From the NCBI RefSeq assembly GCF_900109525.1, contig NZ_FOAN01000010.1:62001-126000 (forward strand): a DNA stretch of 64,000 nucleotides, read 5' to 3'. A program made the position numbers and the translations under genes. Position 1 is the first letter of the stretch. Each line of letters begins with the position of its first letter. This stretch comes from Allobosea lupini (GTDB taxonomy: Bacteria; Pseudomonadota; Alphaproteobacteria; Rhizobiales; Beijerinckiaceae). The notes beneath the pieces were generated by a model. It was not told the DNA's origin. It made no database searches and saw only the letters and a list, made by a program, of their open reading frames with translations. Shown here piece by piece: positions 1 to 7,706 of this stretch.

Positions 1-904
1 GCGAGCCGCCGAGCGGGATGTAGAGATAGTCGCGCAGGAAGCGCGACAGCGTCATGTGCCAGCGTCGCCAGAAATCCTGCAGGCTCGTCGCGCGATAGGG
101 CACATCGAAGTTCTGCGGCAGCACGATGCCGAAGAGCAGGGCAAGGCCCAGCGCCATGTCGGTGTAGCCGGAGAAGTCGAAATAGATCTGGAATGTGAAG
201 GCCAGCGTCCCCTGCCAGGCCTGCGCCATGCTGACCACTTCGCCGGCTGCCGCCGCCGCGAAGACTGGATTGGCATAGTCGGAAAGCGGGTCGCCGATCA
301 GCACCTTCTTCGCCAGGCCGATCGTCAGCAGCATGATGCCGCGGGCGATGCGCTCGGCCGCATCGGACCTGAGGTAAGGCCGCTCGTCGAACTGGTGCAT
401 GATCTCGCGCCAGCGCACCAGCGGCCCGGCCAGCACCTGGGGGAAGAAGGCGATGTAGAGCGCGTAGCGCACGAGATCGTAGCGCGGTGCTTCGCCGCGG
501 CGCAGATCGGTCAGGTACATCACGTGGTGGAAGGTGAAGAAGGAGATGCCGAGCGGCAGCGCGAGGTCGAGCCGCGTCGTGGGCAATCCCGGAATCATCG
601 CAGCGAGATCGGCGAAGAAGTTGAAGTATTTGAACAGCGCCAGGATCGCGAGATTGATCGCGATGGCCAGCGTGATCAGGCCGCCGGCCCTGGTCTTCTG
701 GAAGGCTTCGGCGATCAGCCAGTTGAGCAGGATCGAGAAGCCGAGCAGCGGCACGAAGCGCCAGTCCCACCAGCCATAGAAGGCGAAAGAGAGCACCGCC
801 AGCAGCGGCAGCCGCCAGGCCGGCGCGAAGCGCTCGACCAGCCAGTGCAGGGCGAGTGCGAGCGGCAGGAAGCCGAGCAGGAAGGCGAAGGAGTTGAACA
901 GCAT
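1..904 (-). CDS. MBOAT-family membrane O-acyltransferase (AlgI-like), 3' end beyond window
   Basis: The reverse-strand frame begins with ATG at 904 (MLFNSFAFLLGFLPLALALH) and stays open to the window edge, so 301 residues are visible and the C-terminal part is missing. Successive hydrophobic segments, the FDFSGYTDMALG stretch and the late FWRRWHMTLSRFLRDY motif are hallmarks of membrane-bound O-acyltransferases such as AlgI. The histidine of RRWHMTLS, residue 283 here, is the conserved catalytic histidine of the family. Such proteins pass acetyl groups across the inner membrane to a periplasmic acetyltransferase acting on a polysaccharide or other secreted product. The acceptor cannot be told, because the partner genes would lie to the left of the window. 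Confidence 0.9.
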   Translation of the reverse strand, partial: MLFNSFAFLLGFLPLALALHWLVERFAPAWRLPLLAVLSFAFYGWWDWRFVPLLGFSILLNWLIAEAFQKTRAGGLITLAIAINLAILALFKYFNFFADLAAMIPGLPTTRLDLALPLGISFFTFHHVMYLTDLRRGEAPRYDLVRYALYIAFFPQVLAGPLVRWREIMHQFDERPYLRSDAAERIARGIMLLTIGLAKKVLIGDPLSDYANPVFAAAAAGEVVSMAQAWQGTLAFTFQIYFDFSGYTDMALGLALLFGIVLPQNFDVPYRATSLQDFWRRWHMTLSRFLRDYLYIPLGGS

Positions 905-999
905 CGAGCGGGCGAGGGCGGGAGAGCGCCGCCTTAGACGATTATCGCCGCCCTGTCATGGTCAGGACGTCGCACGCCACACTCGCCCGCGCCCGTCGC

Positions 1000-2097
1000 T
1001 CAGATGTTGTCGCCCCTGAGCGCCTCGCAGACGGCCTGCGTTACCTGTGCCGTCGTCGCGGTGCCGCCGAGATCGGGCGTGTGCAGGGCAGGGTCGGCGG
1101 TGACGCGCTCGACCGCGCGCATCAGCCGCGCCGCCGCGGCTCTCTCGCCGAGATGCTCCAGCATCATCGCCCCGGTCCAGAAGGTCGCGACCGGGTTGGC
1201 GATGCCCTTGCCGGTGATGTCGAAGGCCGAGCCATGGATCGGCTCGAACATCGAGGGCGTCTTGCGCTCGGGGTTGAGATTCGCGGTCGGCGCGATGCCG
1301 AGCGAGCCGGCCAGCGCCGCGGCGAGATCCGAGAGGATGTCGGCATGGAGATTGGTCGCGACGATGGTGTCGAGCGTCTCCGGCTTCAACGTCATGCGCA
1401 TGGTCATCGCGTCGACCAGCATCTTGTCCCAGGCGACATCCGGGAATTCGCGCGCCACTTCGGCGGCGATCTCGTCCCACATCACCATGCCGTGGCGCTG
1501 GGCGTTCGACTTGGTGACGACGGTCAGCAGCTTGCGCGGCCGCGAGCGGGCGATCTCGAAGGCGTAGCGGAGGATCCGCGTCACGCCGGCGCGGGTGAAC
1601 ATCGCGACATCGGTCGCGACCTCCTCGGGCAGGCCCTTGTGGACGCGCCCGCCGACGCCGGAATACTCGCCTTCGGAGTTCTCGCGCACGATCACCCAGT
1701 CGAGCTCGGGGCCTGAAACATGGCGCAGCGGGCTGGTGATCCCCGGCAGGATGCGGGTCGGGCGGACATTGGCGTATTGGTCGAGGGGCTGGCAGATGGC
1801 TAGCCTGAGGCCCCAGAGCGTCAGATGGTCGGGAATGTCGGGCGCGCCGACGGCTCCGAAATAGATAGCGTCGAAAGCGCGCAACCGATCGGCCCCGTCG
1901 GACGGCATCATCACGCCATGCCTGCGGTAGTAGTCGGAACCCCAGTCGAAGGCTTCGATGTCGAGGCGGAAGCCGCCATCGCGCTCGGCGCAGGCATCCA
2001 GGGCCTGGAGCCCGGCGGCGATGACCTCGGGGCCGATCCCGTCCCCGCCGATGGCGGCGATCCTGTGCGTGCGCATGCTCTTGTCCGATGCTGTCAT
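1000..2097 (-). CDS. tartrate dehydrogenase / isopropylmalate dehydrogenase-family NAD-dependent beta-decarboxylating dehydrogenase
   Basis: The 365-residue protein has the N-terminal IAAIGGDGIGPEV cofactor loop, the YANVRPTR arginine segment, ENSEGEYSG with the catalytic tyrosine, a DAMTMRM aspartate region and NLHADILSDLAAALAGSLG near residue 255. These are standard for the isocitrate/isopropylmalate dehydrogenase fold. The ICQPLDQYANVRP context resembles tartrate dehydrogenase/D-malate dehydrogenase (TtuC/DmlA) more than LeuB, which normally sits with leuCD. It would oxidise a 2-hydroxy dicarboxylate and decarboxylate it, using NAD and a divalent metal. A second possible start is MRTHRIAAIGGDG, seven codons in. 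A Bug-type solute-binding protein lies immediately upstream in the same direction, suggesting uptake and breakdown of a hydroxy-diacid under the divergent GntR regulator. Confidence 0.85.
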   Translation of the reverse strand: MTASDKSMRTHRIAAIGGDGIGPEVIAAGLQALDACAERDGGFRLDIEAFDWGSDYYRRHGVMMPSDGADRLRAFDAIYFGAVGAPDIPDHLTLWGLRLAICQPLDQYANVRPTRILPGITSPLRHVSGPELDWVIVRENSEGEYSGVGGRVHKGLPEEVATDVAMFTRAGVTRILRYAFEIARSRPRKLLTVVTKSNAQRHGMVMWDEIAAEVAREFPDVAWDKMLVDAMTMRMTLKPETLDTIVATNLHADILSDLAAALAGSLGIAPTANLNPERKTPSMFEPIHGSAFDITGKGIANPVATFWTGAMMLEHLGERAAAARLMRAVERVTADPALHTPDLGGTATTAQVTQAVCEALRGDNI

Positions 2098-2146
2098 ATT
2101 GCTGTGAGAGTTCGGCGCCCTATAGGACGGGACGCCGCCCTGGTGG

Positions 2147-3121
2147 CTACTGCGCCGTCACGCCGGCATTGCGGATGACCGGCACCCATTTGTCGATCTC
2201 GCTGCGGACGAGCTCGCCGAGCGCCGCCGGGGTCTGCCCGGCCTCGTCGGGCAATTCGGCGCCGAGATCGAGGAAGCGCTTGCGCGTCGGCTCGTCCTTG
2301 AGCGCGGCGCGGGCGGCGGCGTTCAGCCTGTCGACGATCTCCTTCGGCGTGCCCTTGGGTGCGAACATCGCGTTCCAGCCGGTGGCCTGGAACTGCGGCA
2401 GGCCCTGCTCGGCCGAGGTCGGGACATCGGGGATGACCGACAGACGGCTCTTGACCGCGACGACCAGGCCCTTGCCCTCTTTCGCCTGCACGCTCGGAAC
2501 GATCGCGACGGTCTGGTCGCAGACATAATCGACCTGGCCGCCGAGCAGTGCGTTCAGCGCCGGGCCGGAGCCGCGGAAGGGGACGTGCTGCGGTTTGGTG
2601 CCGAGCAGCGAATCGAGGAAGAGGCAGGTCAGATGCGAGGTCGAGCCGACCCCGCCGGAGCCATAGTTCAACTTCTCGGCGTTGGCCTTGAGATAGGTGA
2701 CGAATTCGCGGAAATCCTTGACCGGCAGGTCCTTCTTGGCGACCACCAGCATCGGCGTCGAGGCCGAGTTCATCACCGGCTCGAAATCGGTACGCGGGTC
2801 ATAGGCAAGCCTGGGATAGAGCCCGACGCTGGCCGCCTGCGTGCCGAGATTGCCCATCAGCAGCGTGTAACCGTCCGGCGTCGCCTTCGCGACGCGGGCC
2901 GCGCCCGTGGTGCCGCCGGCGCCGGCGACGTTCTCGACCACGACGGACTGGCCGAGCGTGCGGCCCATATGGTCGGCCATCAGCCGGGCGACGATGTCGG
3001 TGGTGCCGCCGGCCGCGAAAGGCACGACCAGGGTGATCGCGCGGGTCGGGTAGGGGGCCTGAGCCATCGCCGGAGACGTCGCCGCCAGCCCGAGCGCCAG
3101 CGTCAGCAGCATTCGCTTCAT
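2147..3121 (-). CDS. Bug/TctC-family tripartite tricarboxylate transporter solute-binding protein
   Basis: I place the start at ATG 3121, giving MKRMLLTLALG with a clear signal peptide ending ATSPAMAQ. An AGGGAGAG ribosome-binding site precedes it; the frame is open 18 codons further but without a better site. The mature protein opens with PYPTRAITLVVPFAAGG followed by TDIVARL, the classic Bug-family opening, and the length of 324 residues is normal. These periplasmic proteins bind carboxylates for TctAB-type permeases, though many are orphans. No tctA/tctB gene is in the window. The hydroxy-acid dehydrogenase downstream and the divergent FCD-GntR regulator upstream suggest a dicarboxylate or hydroxyacid ligand; this is inference. 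Confidence 0.88.
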   Translation of the reverse strand: MKRMLLTLALGLAATSPAMAQAPYPTRAITLVVPFAAGGTTDIVARLMADHMGRTLGQSVVVENVAGAGGTTGAARVAKATPDGYTLLMGNLGTQAASVGLYPRLAYDPRTDFEPVMNSASTPMLVVAKKDLPVKDFREFVTYLKANAEKLNYGSGGVGSTSHLTCLFLDSLLGTKPQHVPFRGSGPALNALLGGQVDYVCDQTVAIVPSVQAKEGKGLVVAVKSRLSVIPDVPTSAEQGLPQFQATGWNAMFAPKGTPKEIVDRLNAAARAALKDEPTRKRFLDLGAELPDEAGQTPAALGELVRSEIDKWVPVIRNAGVTAQ

Positions 3122-3179
3122 CGGTTCTCTCCCTGTGCGAGCGCCGATCGGCGGCGCTTCGATCTGCTCTCCCATTTAT

Positions 3180-3256
3180 CTTCCATGGAAGTTTGCATGG
3201 CTGATCGTCGCGACAGGGATGCACGCTGTCAAGCTTCCATTCTTGCTTGCATGGAA
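3180..3256. promoter_or_regulatory. candidate GntR operators between the Bug protein and gntR genes
   Basis: The 170-nt divergent interval holds a perfect 12-bp palindrome CTTCCATGGAAG at 3180-3191. It also holds an inverted repeat TTCCAT (3235-3240) and ATGGAA (3251-3256) separated by 10 nt. The octamer TTGCATGG occurs in both zones, at 3193-3200 and 3247-3254. The layout fits autoregulation and divergent control by the adjacent GntR protein, but the site is inferred from symmetry alone. Confidence 0.5.
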
Positions 3257-3291
3257 ATAATCAAATGTGCTCAATCGGCCGTGGAGGAACC

Positions 3292-3999
3292 ATGGCCGAG
3301 CTTGCGCGTCCCGATGTCGTTGAAGTTGGAGCCAGGCGCGGTTCGCTGGTCGACGAGGCCTATGCGGCGCTGAAGCAGGCGATCCGCGACACCGATTTCC
3401 CGCCGGGCTATCAGGGCTCTGAGCAGGAGATCGCGGTTCGCCTCGGCATGAGCCGCACGCCGGTGCACGAAGCGATCATCCGGCTGCAGGAAGACGGGCT
3501 TGTCCGCGTCCTCTCGAAGCGCGGGGTGCTGATCTGCCCGCTGGCGCCACAAGACATTCGCGAGATCTACGAGGTCGTGATTGCGGTCGAGTCGATGGCG
3601 GCGGAGCTGCTGGCGGGGTTGCCGGAGGCGACCCGCGCAACCGCTGCCGACGAACTGGAGGCGGCGACGGCCGCGATGGACGCAACGCTGGCTCAGGGCG
3701 ACCTGCCGGGCTGGGCCGAAGCCGACGAGCTGTTCCATCGCCTGCTGGTCGAGCATTGCGGCAATGGCCGCCTGCGCCGCATCGCCCAGACGGTGACCGA
3801 CCAGGCCCATCGCGCCCGCATGCTGACGCTGAAGCTGCGTGCCACGCCGACCGGCTCGGCGCAGGCGCATCGCACGATCATCGCGGCACTGCGTGCAGGC
3901 GATGCGGCGGAGGCACATCGCAGCGCGAGGGGGCACCGTGTCGCCGCCCGCGACGAGATCGTGCCCTTGATCGAGCATATCGGCCTAAGGCAGCTTTGA
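3292..3999 (+). CDS. GntR-family regulator with FCD ligand-binding domain
   Basis: The ATG at 3292 (MAELARPDVVEVG) is preceded by GTGGAGGAACC, a strong ribosome-binding site, so I prefer it to an in-frame start 15 codons earlier. The first 75 residues form a winged helix-turn-helix (EQEIAVRLGMSRTPVHEAII). The rest is an all-helical FCD domain in which D and H of EADELFHRLL and the histidines of QAHRTI and AHRSARGH match the usual metal-ligand positions. FCD regulators bind carboxylic acids, which fits the divergent solute-binding protein and dehydrogenase genes it probably represses. Length 235 residues is typical. Confidence 0.9.
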   Translation: MAELARPDVVEVGARRGSLVDEAYAALKQAIRDTDFPPGYQGSEQEIAVRLGMSRTPVHEAIIRLQEDGLVRVLSKRGVLICPLAPQDIREIYEVVIAVESMAAELLAGLPEATRATAADELEAATAAMDATLAQGDLPGWAEADELFHRLLVEHCGNGRLRRIAQTVTDQAHRARMLTLKLRATPTGSAQAHRTIIAALRAGDAAEAHRSARGHRVAARDEIVPLIEHIGLRQL

Positions 4000-4028
4000 A
4001 CGATGCCGCGCTGCTGCGGGACCGCCGA

Positions 4029-4628
4029 ATGACGACGGATGCCTTCTTTGCGAAAATCCGGACCTATGCTGCGCTGTCGGAGGCGGCCGAGCGCGCCTGG
4101 ACTGCCCTTCTGCGACCCAGGCACTATCGAAAGGACGACATCTTCATCAGGGCAGGGGATGTCCCGACCAGCTGCGCCTTCGTCGTCGAGGGTCTGTTCT
4201 ACCAGCACTATGTCGGCCCGGATGGCGACCTGATCGTCAAATATTTCTTTCCGGAGAACCGCATCGCCGCCTCGGTCAGCGCCACGCTGCTGGGCGAGCC
4301 GAGCCTGTTCACCATCACCGCGATCGAGGACAGCACCGTTCTCGAATACGACTTCGCGGCCTTCAGGGCGCTCGCCGCGACGTTCCCCGATATCGCCGCC
4401 TTCTACATCCGCTACATGGAACGGCACTGGATCATCGAGAAGGAGCCGGGCGAGATCTCGTTCCGACACGATGATGCCATGAAGCGCTATCGCGACTTCA
4501 TCCGCCGCGAGCCGGAACTGCACCGGCGGCTGAAACAGCACCACATCGCTGCCTGGCTCGGCATCACCCCGGAAAGCCTCAGCCGCCTGCGGCGCGCCAT
4601 CGCCTACGGCCGGATGGAGCGCGGCTGA
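4029..4628 (+). CDS. Crp/Fnr-type cyclic-nucleotide-binding-domain regulator
   Basis: ATG 4029 gives MTTDAFFAKIRTYAALSEA and a 199-residue protein starting 29 nt after the gntR stop. Residues about 20-120 form a double-stranded beta-helix like cyclic-nucleotide-binding domains (KDDIFIRAGDVPTSCAFVVEG). The C-terminus has a short helix-turn-helix (IAAWLGITPESLSRLRRAI). There are no N-terminal cysteines for an iron-sulphur cluster, and the phosphate-binding RGE motif of true cAMP receptors is not evident, so the ligand is unknown. It resembles the small one-domain regulators annotated as Crp/Fnr family in alphaproteobacteria. The small gap suggests possible co-transcription with gntR. Confidence 0.8.
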   Translation: MTTDAFFAKIRTYAALSEAAERAWTALLRPRHYRKDDIFIRAGDVPTSCAFVVEGLFYQHYVGPDGDLIVKYFFPENRIAASVSATLLGEPSLFTITAIEDSTVLEYDFAAFRALAATFPDIAAFYIRYMERHWIIEKEPGEISFRHDDAMKRYRDFIRREPELHRRLKQHHIAAWLGITPESLSRLRRAIAYGRMERG

Positions 4629-4765
4629 GGCGTTTCTTACCAAACATCAATTCGCCGGCGCCGCATCGCCCCTAGCACTCGCCATCAAGCAGCCGCGATG
4701 ACGGTCATCGCGGCGCTTGTCGGACAGAGCGGGGCGCGCAGCGCGACGCTCGCGGGAGATGGCAA

Positions 4766-5173
4766 ATGGTCAAGATGATTTTCGTGAACCTGCCGGTGGC
4801 GGAACTGGCGCGTGCCAGGGCCTTCTACGAGGCGCTGGGCTTCGTCAACAACGCCCAGTTCAGCGACGAAGGCTCCGCTTGCATGGTCTGGAGCGAAGCG
4901 ATCCATGTGATGCTGCTTACCCATGCCAAATGGCAGGGCTTCACCAGCCGCCCGATTCCGCCGGCGGGCATGAGCGAGGTCATGCTGGCGGTCTCCTGCG
5001 AGAGCCGCGAGGCGGTCGACCGGATGAACGAGGCGGCGGCCAGCCATGGCGGCACCGCCGACGTCAATCCACAGCAGGATCTCGGCTTCCTGTTCAATCG
5101 CAGCCTGGCCGACCCCGACGGCCATGTCTGGGAGGCCGTGTGGATGGATCCGGCTGCGATCCCAGCGGGCTGA
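4766..5173 (+). CDS. VOC-family (glyoxalase/bleomycin-resistance fold) protein
   Basis: This 135-residue protein begins MVKMIFVNLPVAELARARAF, with the typical betaalphabeta start and YEALGF motif of vicinal-oxygen-chelate proteins, and ends with a DPDGHVWEAVWMD strand. The last strand contains the usual glutamate metal ligand. The first-strand histidine found in true metal-dependent glyoxalases is replaced by asparagine (FVNLPV), so catalysis by the classic mechanism is doubtful. GGGAG lies 9 nt before the ATG. It stands alone and converges with an hxlR-type gene across a hairpin terminator. Substrate unknown. Confidence 0.82.
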   Translation: MVKMIFVNLPVAELARARAFYEALGFVNNAQFSDEGSACMVWSEAIHVMLLTHAKWQGFTSRPIPPAGMSEVMLAVSCESREAVDRMNEAAASHGGTADVNPQQDLGFLFNRSLADPDGHVWEAVWMDPAAIPAG

Positions 5174-5220
5174 GACGCAGGTTCGCTCTTGTAAGGACCT
5201 TCCAATAGCCAAACCGGTCG

Positions 5221-5252
5221 AAAAGCCCGGCGGGGGACCGCCTGGCTTCTTT
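5221..5252. terminator. bidirectional rho-independent terminator
   Basis: A hairpin AGCCCGGCGG (5224-5233), loop GGGA, and CCGCCTGGCT (5238-5247) is followed by TTCTTT on the plus strand and preceded by AAAA. It can therefore end transcription from both the VOC gene and the converging hxlR gene. There is one internal mismatch. Confidence 0.6.
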
Positions 5253-5287
5253 CAATCCGGTGCCAGGCGGCCGGTGAACAAGTCGCA

Positions 5288-5803
5288 TCACCGCGGCTTG
5301 AAGTCCGCCCATCGCTTGTCCCGCTCAGCCGCATAGGCCTCGTCGAGGGTCGAGGTGAGATCGTCGCGGCGCATCACCTCGCCGCAGTTCTGGCAGGTCG
5401 GTCCAAGGCCAGGGTCGGCACCGCACGGATTGTGCACATAGCGGACCGCGACCTTCTCCTCGCCGGATTTGAGCCAGGTCTCGCCCCAGGCCCGCAGCGC
5501 CAGCAGGACAGGATGAAAGGCCAGGCCCATGGGGGTCAGGACGTATTCGTGCCGGAGCGGCCGCGTGCTGTAGGCGCGCCGCTCCAGCAAGCCCAGCGTC
5601 TCCAGCTTCTTCAGCCGGGTCGCCAGCATCTGCGGGGTAACGTCGGCCTGGCACTGAAGCTGCTCGAAGCGGCCATTCCCCATGAACAGCTCCCGCAGGA
5701 TCACCACGGTGAAGCGATCCCCGACGAGCGCCTGGGCGCGTGCGACCGGACAGAGCGTCTGATCGGCCCCCGATGCTCCGGCTTCCATCGTGCAGCTATC
5801 CAT
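5288..5803 (-). CDS. HxlR-family transcriptional regulator
   Basis: The 171-residue protein has the HxlR winged helix: LCPVARAQALVGDRFTVVIL, then QMLATRLKKLETLGLLERR and the wing RHEYVLTPMG. A C-terminal extension carries the cysteines of NPCGADPG and PTCQNCGEV, a pattern seen in part of the family that could bind metal. GGGAG six nt before the ATG supports the start. A 15-bp operator-like sequence just upstream recurs almost identically in front of the NTF2-like/DUF3237 operon, suggesting it controls both itself and that operon. Confidence 0.9.
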   Translation of the reverse strand: MDSCTMEAGASGADQTLCPVARAQALVGDRFTVVILRELFMGNGRFEQLQCQADVTPQMLATRLKKLETLGLLERRAYSTRPLRHEYVLTPMGLAFHPVLLALRAWGETWLKSGEEKVAVRYVHNPCGADPGLGPTCQNCGEVMRRDDLTSTLDEAYAAERDKRWADFKPR

Positions 5804-5815
5804 CGGTCGCTCCCA

Positions 5816-5830
5816 ATATGAAAACCATAG
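5816..5830 (-). promoter_or_regulatory. candidate HxlR operator, autoregulatory copy
   Basis: The sequence ATATGAAAACCATAG, 13 nt upstream of the hxlR start, matches 13 of 15 positions of CTATGAAAATCATAG, found on the minus strand at 6942-6928 before the NTF2-like operon. The dyad TATG...CATA is the kind of half-site spacing HxlR dimers use. Binding is inferred. Confidence 0.55.
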
Positions 5831-5957
5831 GGATCAAGGTCGGCTTGGCAATACATCAGCCAACAATCGCGGGCTCGCTCGCAGCCATCGTCCATGCGAG
5901 GGCGCAGCTCGGCACCGGACACTGCGCAGCGCTGTCCATGCACTGCGCAGCTGCGCC

Positions 5958-6485
5958 TCACAGGATGCGGTACATCCGATGATCGATGCGGCCCTGACCG
6001 TATTCGCCGTAGCCGACGGTGACGATGCCGCAAAGCCAGGCATAGCGCTCGTCCGATGTCTCGAACCTGGGCGTCGGGCGCACATAGCTCTCGTCGAAGG
6101 ATATCCGCTCGCCCCTGGCCAGACGCTGACGGCCATCCGCCGGGAATTTGAGGATGCCGTGCGACTCGTAGTGGATGAGAACGCCATCATCGGTGCGCAG
6201 GGTTGCGCGGACATCCATGCGGCTGATGCCGTCTGCGCCGAGGGAGACCCAGTCGCCGCCGCCCGGCAGCATCTGGCCACGCAGCCGAGGCCCTTCAAGG
6301 CGGCCGCCCTTGACCACGAAGGTCAAGCGCGTGCCGACGGGCGTCGGGATCACCTGGCCGATTTCCAGATCGATGCTGAGATCGAACAGATGCTCGACCG
6401 GCAGCGCGTCGACCAGCGCCCGATCGAACAACGGCGCCACGCGGTCGGCGGCAGATGCTTCTTGGTTCATGGCCGTGTCCATCAT
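5958..6485 (-). CDS. DUF3237-family protein
   Basis: The 175-residue protein matches the DUF3237 pattern: LFDLSIDLEIGQVIPTPVGT, GPRLRGQMLPGGGDW, a central DVRATLRTDDGVLIHYESHG and FDESYVRPTPRFET. The family forms small beta-barrels of unknown function, often beside aromatic or lactone catabolism genes. Its ATG overlaps the stop of the upstream NTF2-like gene (ATGATG/TGA), so the two are almost certainly translationally coupled. No signal peptide is present, so it is cytoplasmic. Confidence 0.85.
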   Translation of the reverse strand: MMDTAMNQEASAADRVAPLFDRALVDALPVEHLFDLSIDLEIGQVIPTPVGTRLTFVVKGGRLEGPRLRGQMLPGGGDWVSLGADGISRMDVRATLRTDDGVLIHYESHGILKFPADGRQRLARGERISFDESYVRPTPRFETSDERYAWLCGIVTVGYGEYGQGRIDHRMYRIL

Positions 6486-6880
6486 GCCGCTTCGAACGCC
6501 GCCTTGACCTCAGCGAAATTGAAGAAGGTGTCCTTGCTCCTGACGAGCCCGTTGTGGTCGACCTCGACGACATCAAGGGCTCGGAAGCCTCGGCGATCCT
6601 TCCCGTCCGGCTTGAACGTCAGCGTCCAGTCGAGCGTCCAGTGACGGTCACCGAGCAAGAGCCGGTGCGTCTCCACGCCGAACTCGGGGTAACGCTCGAA
6701 AACCTGCGAGAACGCGGCGCGCAGTGCATCGCGACCTCGAACTTGGCCGACACGGCCATGGGCCTGGAAGGTGGAGTCCTCGGCATGCAGGGCGAGGATG
6801 GCATCGACATCATGGGACTTCCAGGCAGCCGCGTATCGCTCCGCGATCTCCGCAACGTTCAAATCGGCATGTGTGGACAA
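6482..6880 (-). CDS. NTF2-like (SnoaL-type) small enzyme or ligand-binding protein
   Basis: The fold is recognised from NVAEIAERYAAAWKSHDVDA at the start, then ILALHAEDSTFQAHG, RDALRAAFSQVFERYPEFG and a C-terminal run of long strands, as in the SnoaL/ketosteroid-isomerase superfamily. I start it at TTG 6880 because GGAGG sits 5 nt before that codon. An in-frame ATG at 6925 has no such site and would nearly touch the operator at 6928-6942. It is 132 residues from the TTG. It overlaps the DUF3237 gene, forming a two-gene operon. Substrate unknown. Confidence 0.8.
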   Translation of the reverse strand: MSTHADLNVAEIAERYAAAWKSHDVDAILALHAEDSTFQAHGRVGQVRGRDALRAAFSQVFERYPEFGVETHRLLLGDRHWTLDWTLTFKPDGKDRRGFRALDVVEVDHNGLVRSKDTFFNFAEVKAAFEAA

Positions 6881-6927
6881 GGCGTCCTCCGGGGTTCGAG
6901 CGCGGCCGTCCGCGCTCCAGAACACTA

Positions 6928-6942
6928 CCTATGATTTTCATA
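6928..6942 (-). promoter_or_regulatory. candidate HxlR operator of the NTF2-like/DUF3237 operon
   Basis: CTATGA-TTT-TCATAG is a perfect 6-bp inverted repeat with a 3-nt centre, 48 nt upstream of the TTG start. A further partial copy, CTATGAAAAG, starts at 6953. The same sequence with two changes precedes the hxlR gene at 5816-5830. Confidence 0.55.
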
Positions 6943-7067
6943 GAAGCAAGTGACTATGAAAAGAAAAGTAAATGTCGGCCGACCGCGGACGCGCGTTTCG
7001 GACCGTGGCGCTGGCGTGCGCGACATGGCATCGGCTAACTGGACTGGGACCGCCTCAGGCGTGGCAC

Positions 7068-7670
7068 TCAGCTTGCGGCTAGTAACGAGCGAAGCCTTTG
7101 CCAGCTTCGCCGCAGTGGTTCGGAGGTCTGCGAGGCCTTCGCCATCGTGATTCCGCCCGTGAATGTCGCCACGACGAGCGTTGCGAGGCCGTCGGCGTCG
7201 CCTGGCCCGGCCGGGTCTTCGGAAGCGCGATGGGGAAGGCGCTCGGCTATGACCGCGCGCCATCGCGCATAGATCGCATCCATTTCCAGCCTGAGATCGT
7301 CGTCCTGCCGCGAGAGTTCGACGGCCAGGTTCCCGAGCGGGCAGCCGGACACCTTGCCGTTGGCGTCCAGCTCGTCGATCACCGACAAGAACACCGCATC
7401 GAGGCCGGAAATGGCGCTGGGTGCGCGGCGGAGCGGATCGATCCAGGTGGCTTCGATCGACGCTGCGACACGCTCGCGAATGACGGCGAGGCCCAATGCT
7501 TTCTTCGTCGGAAAATGATGCGAGAAAGCCCCGCCGGACACACCCATTGCGGCCTTCAGGTCGCCGATCGAGGTCGAGCCGAAGCCATGGACGGTGAACG
7601 CCTCGAACGCCTGGTCGATGATCGCGTTGCGCAGGCCATCGGGATCGTTGCGCTGTGCTCGGCGTCCCAT
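7068..7670 (-). CDS. TetR/AcrR-family repressor, likely controlling the divergent NIPSNAP gene
   Basis: From ATG 7670 the protein is 200 residues and begins MGRRAQRNDPDGLRNAIIDQ. Residues 13-60 are a TetR helix-turn-helix (TSIGDLKAAMGVSGGAFSHH, FPTKKALG). The C-terminus resembles the TetR_C class with a CPLGNLAVELS motif near residue 118. GGGAG lies 6 nt past an AAGGGC spacer upstream. An 18-codon longer frame exists, but its start lies upstream of the predicted minus-strand -10 (7707-7712), so I reject it. The interval to the divergent NIPSNAP gene is filled by a 43-nt perfect inverted repeat. Confidence 0.9.
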   Translation of the reverse strand: MGRRAQRNDPDGLRNAIIDQAFEAFTVHGFGSTSIGDLKAAMGVSGGAFSHHFPTKKALGLAVIRERVAASIEATWIDPLRRAPSAISGLDAVFLSVIDELDANGKVSGCPLGNLAVELSRQDDDLRLEMDAIYARWRAVIAERLPHRASEDPAGPGDADGLATLVVATFTGGITMAKASQTSEPLRRSWQRLRSLLAAS

Positions 7671-7706
7671 GCCCTTCTCCCGTTCGTCCGATATCGAGCT
7701 CCCCGA

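Noticed and set aside
6881-6925. ATG at 6925 as the start of the NTF2-like gene
   Set aside because: There is no ribosome-binding site and it nearly touches the operator; TTG 6880 with GGAGG is better placed.
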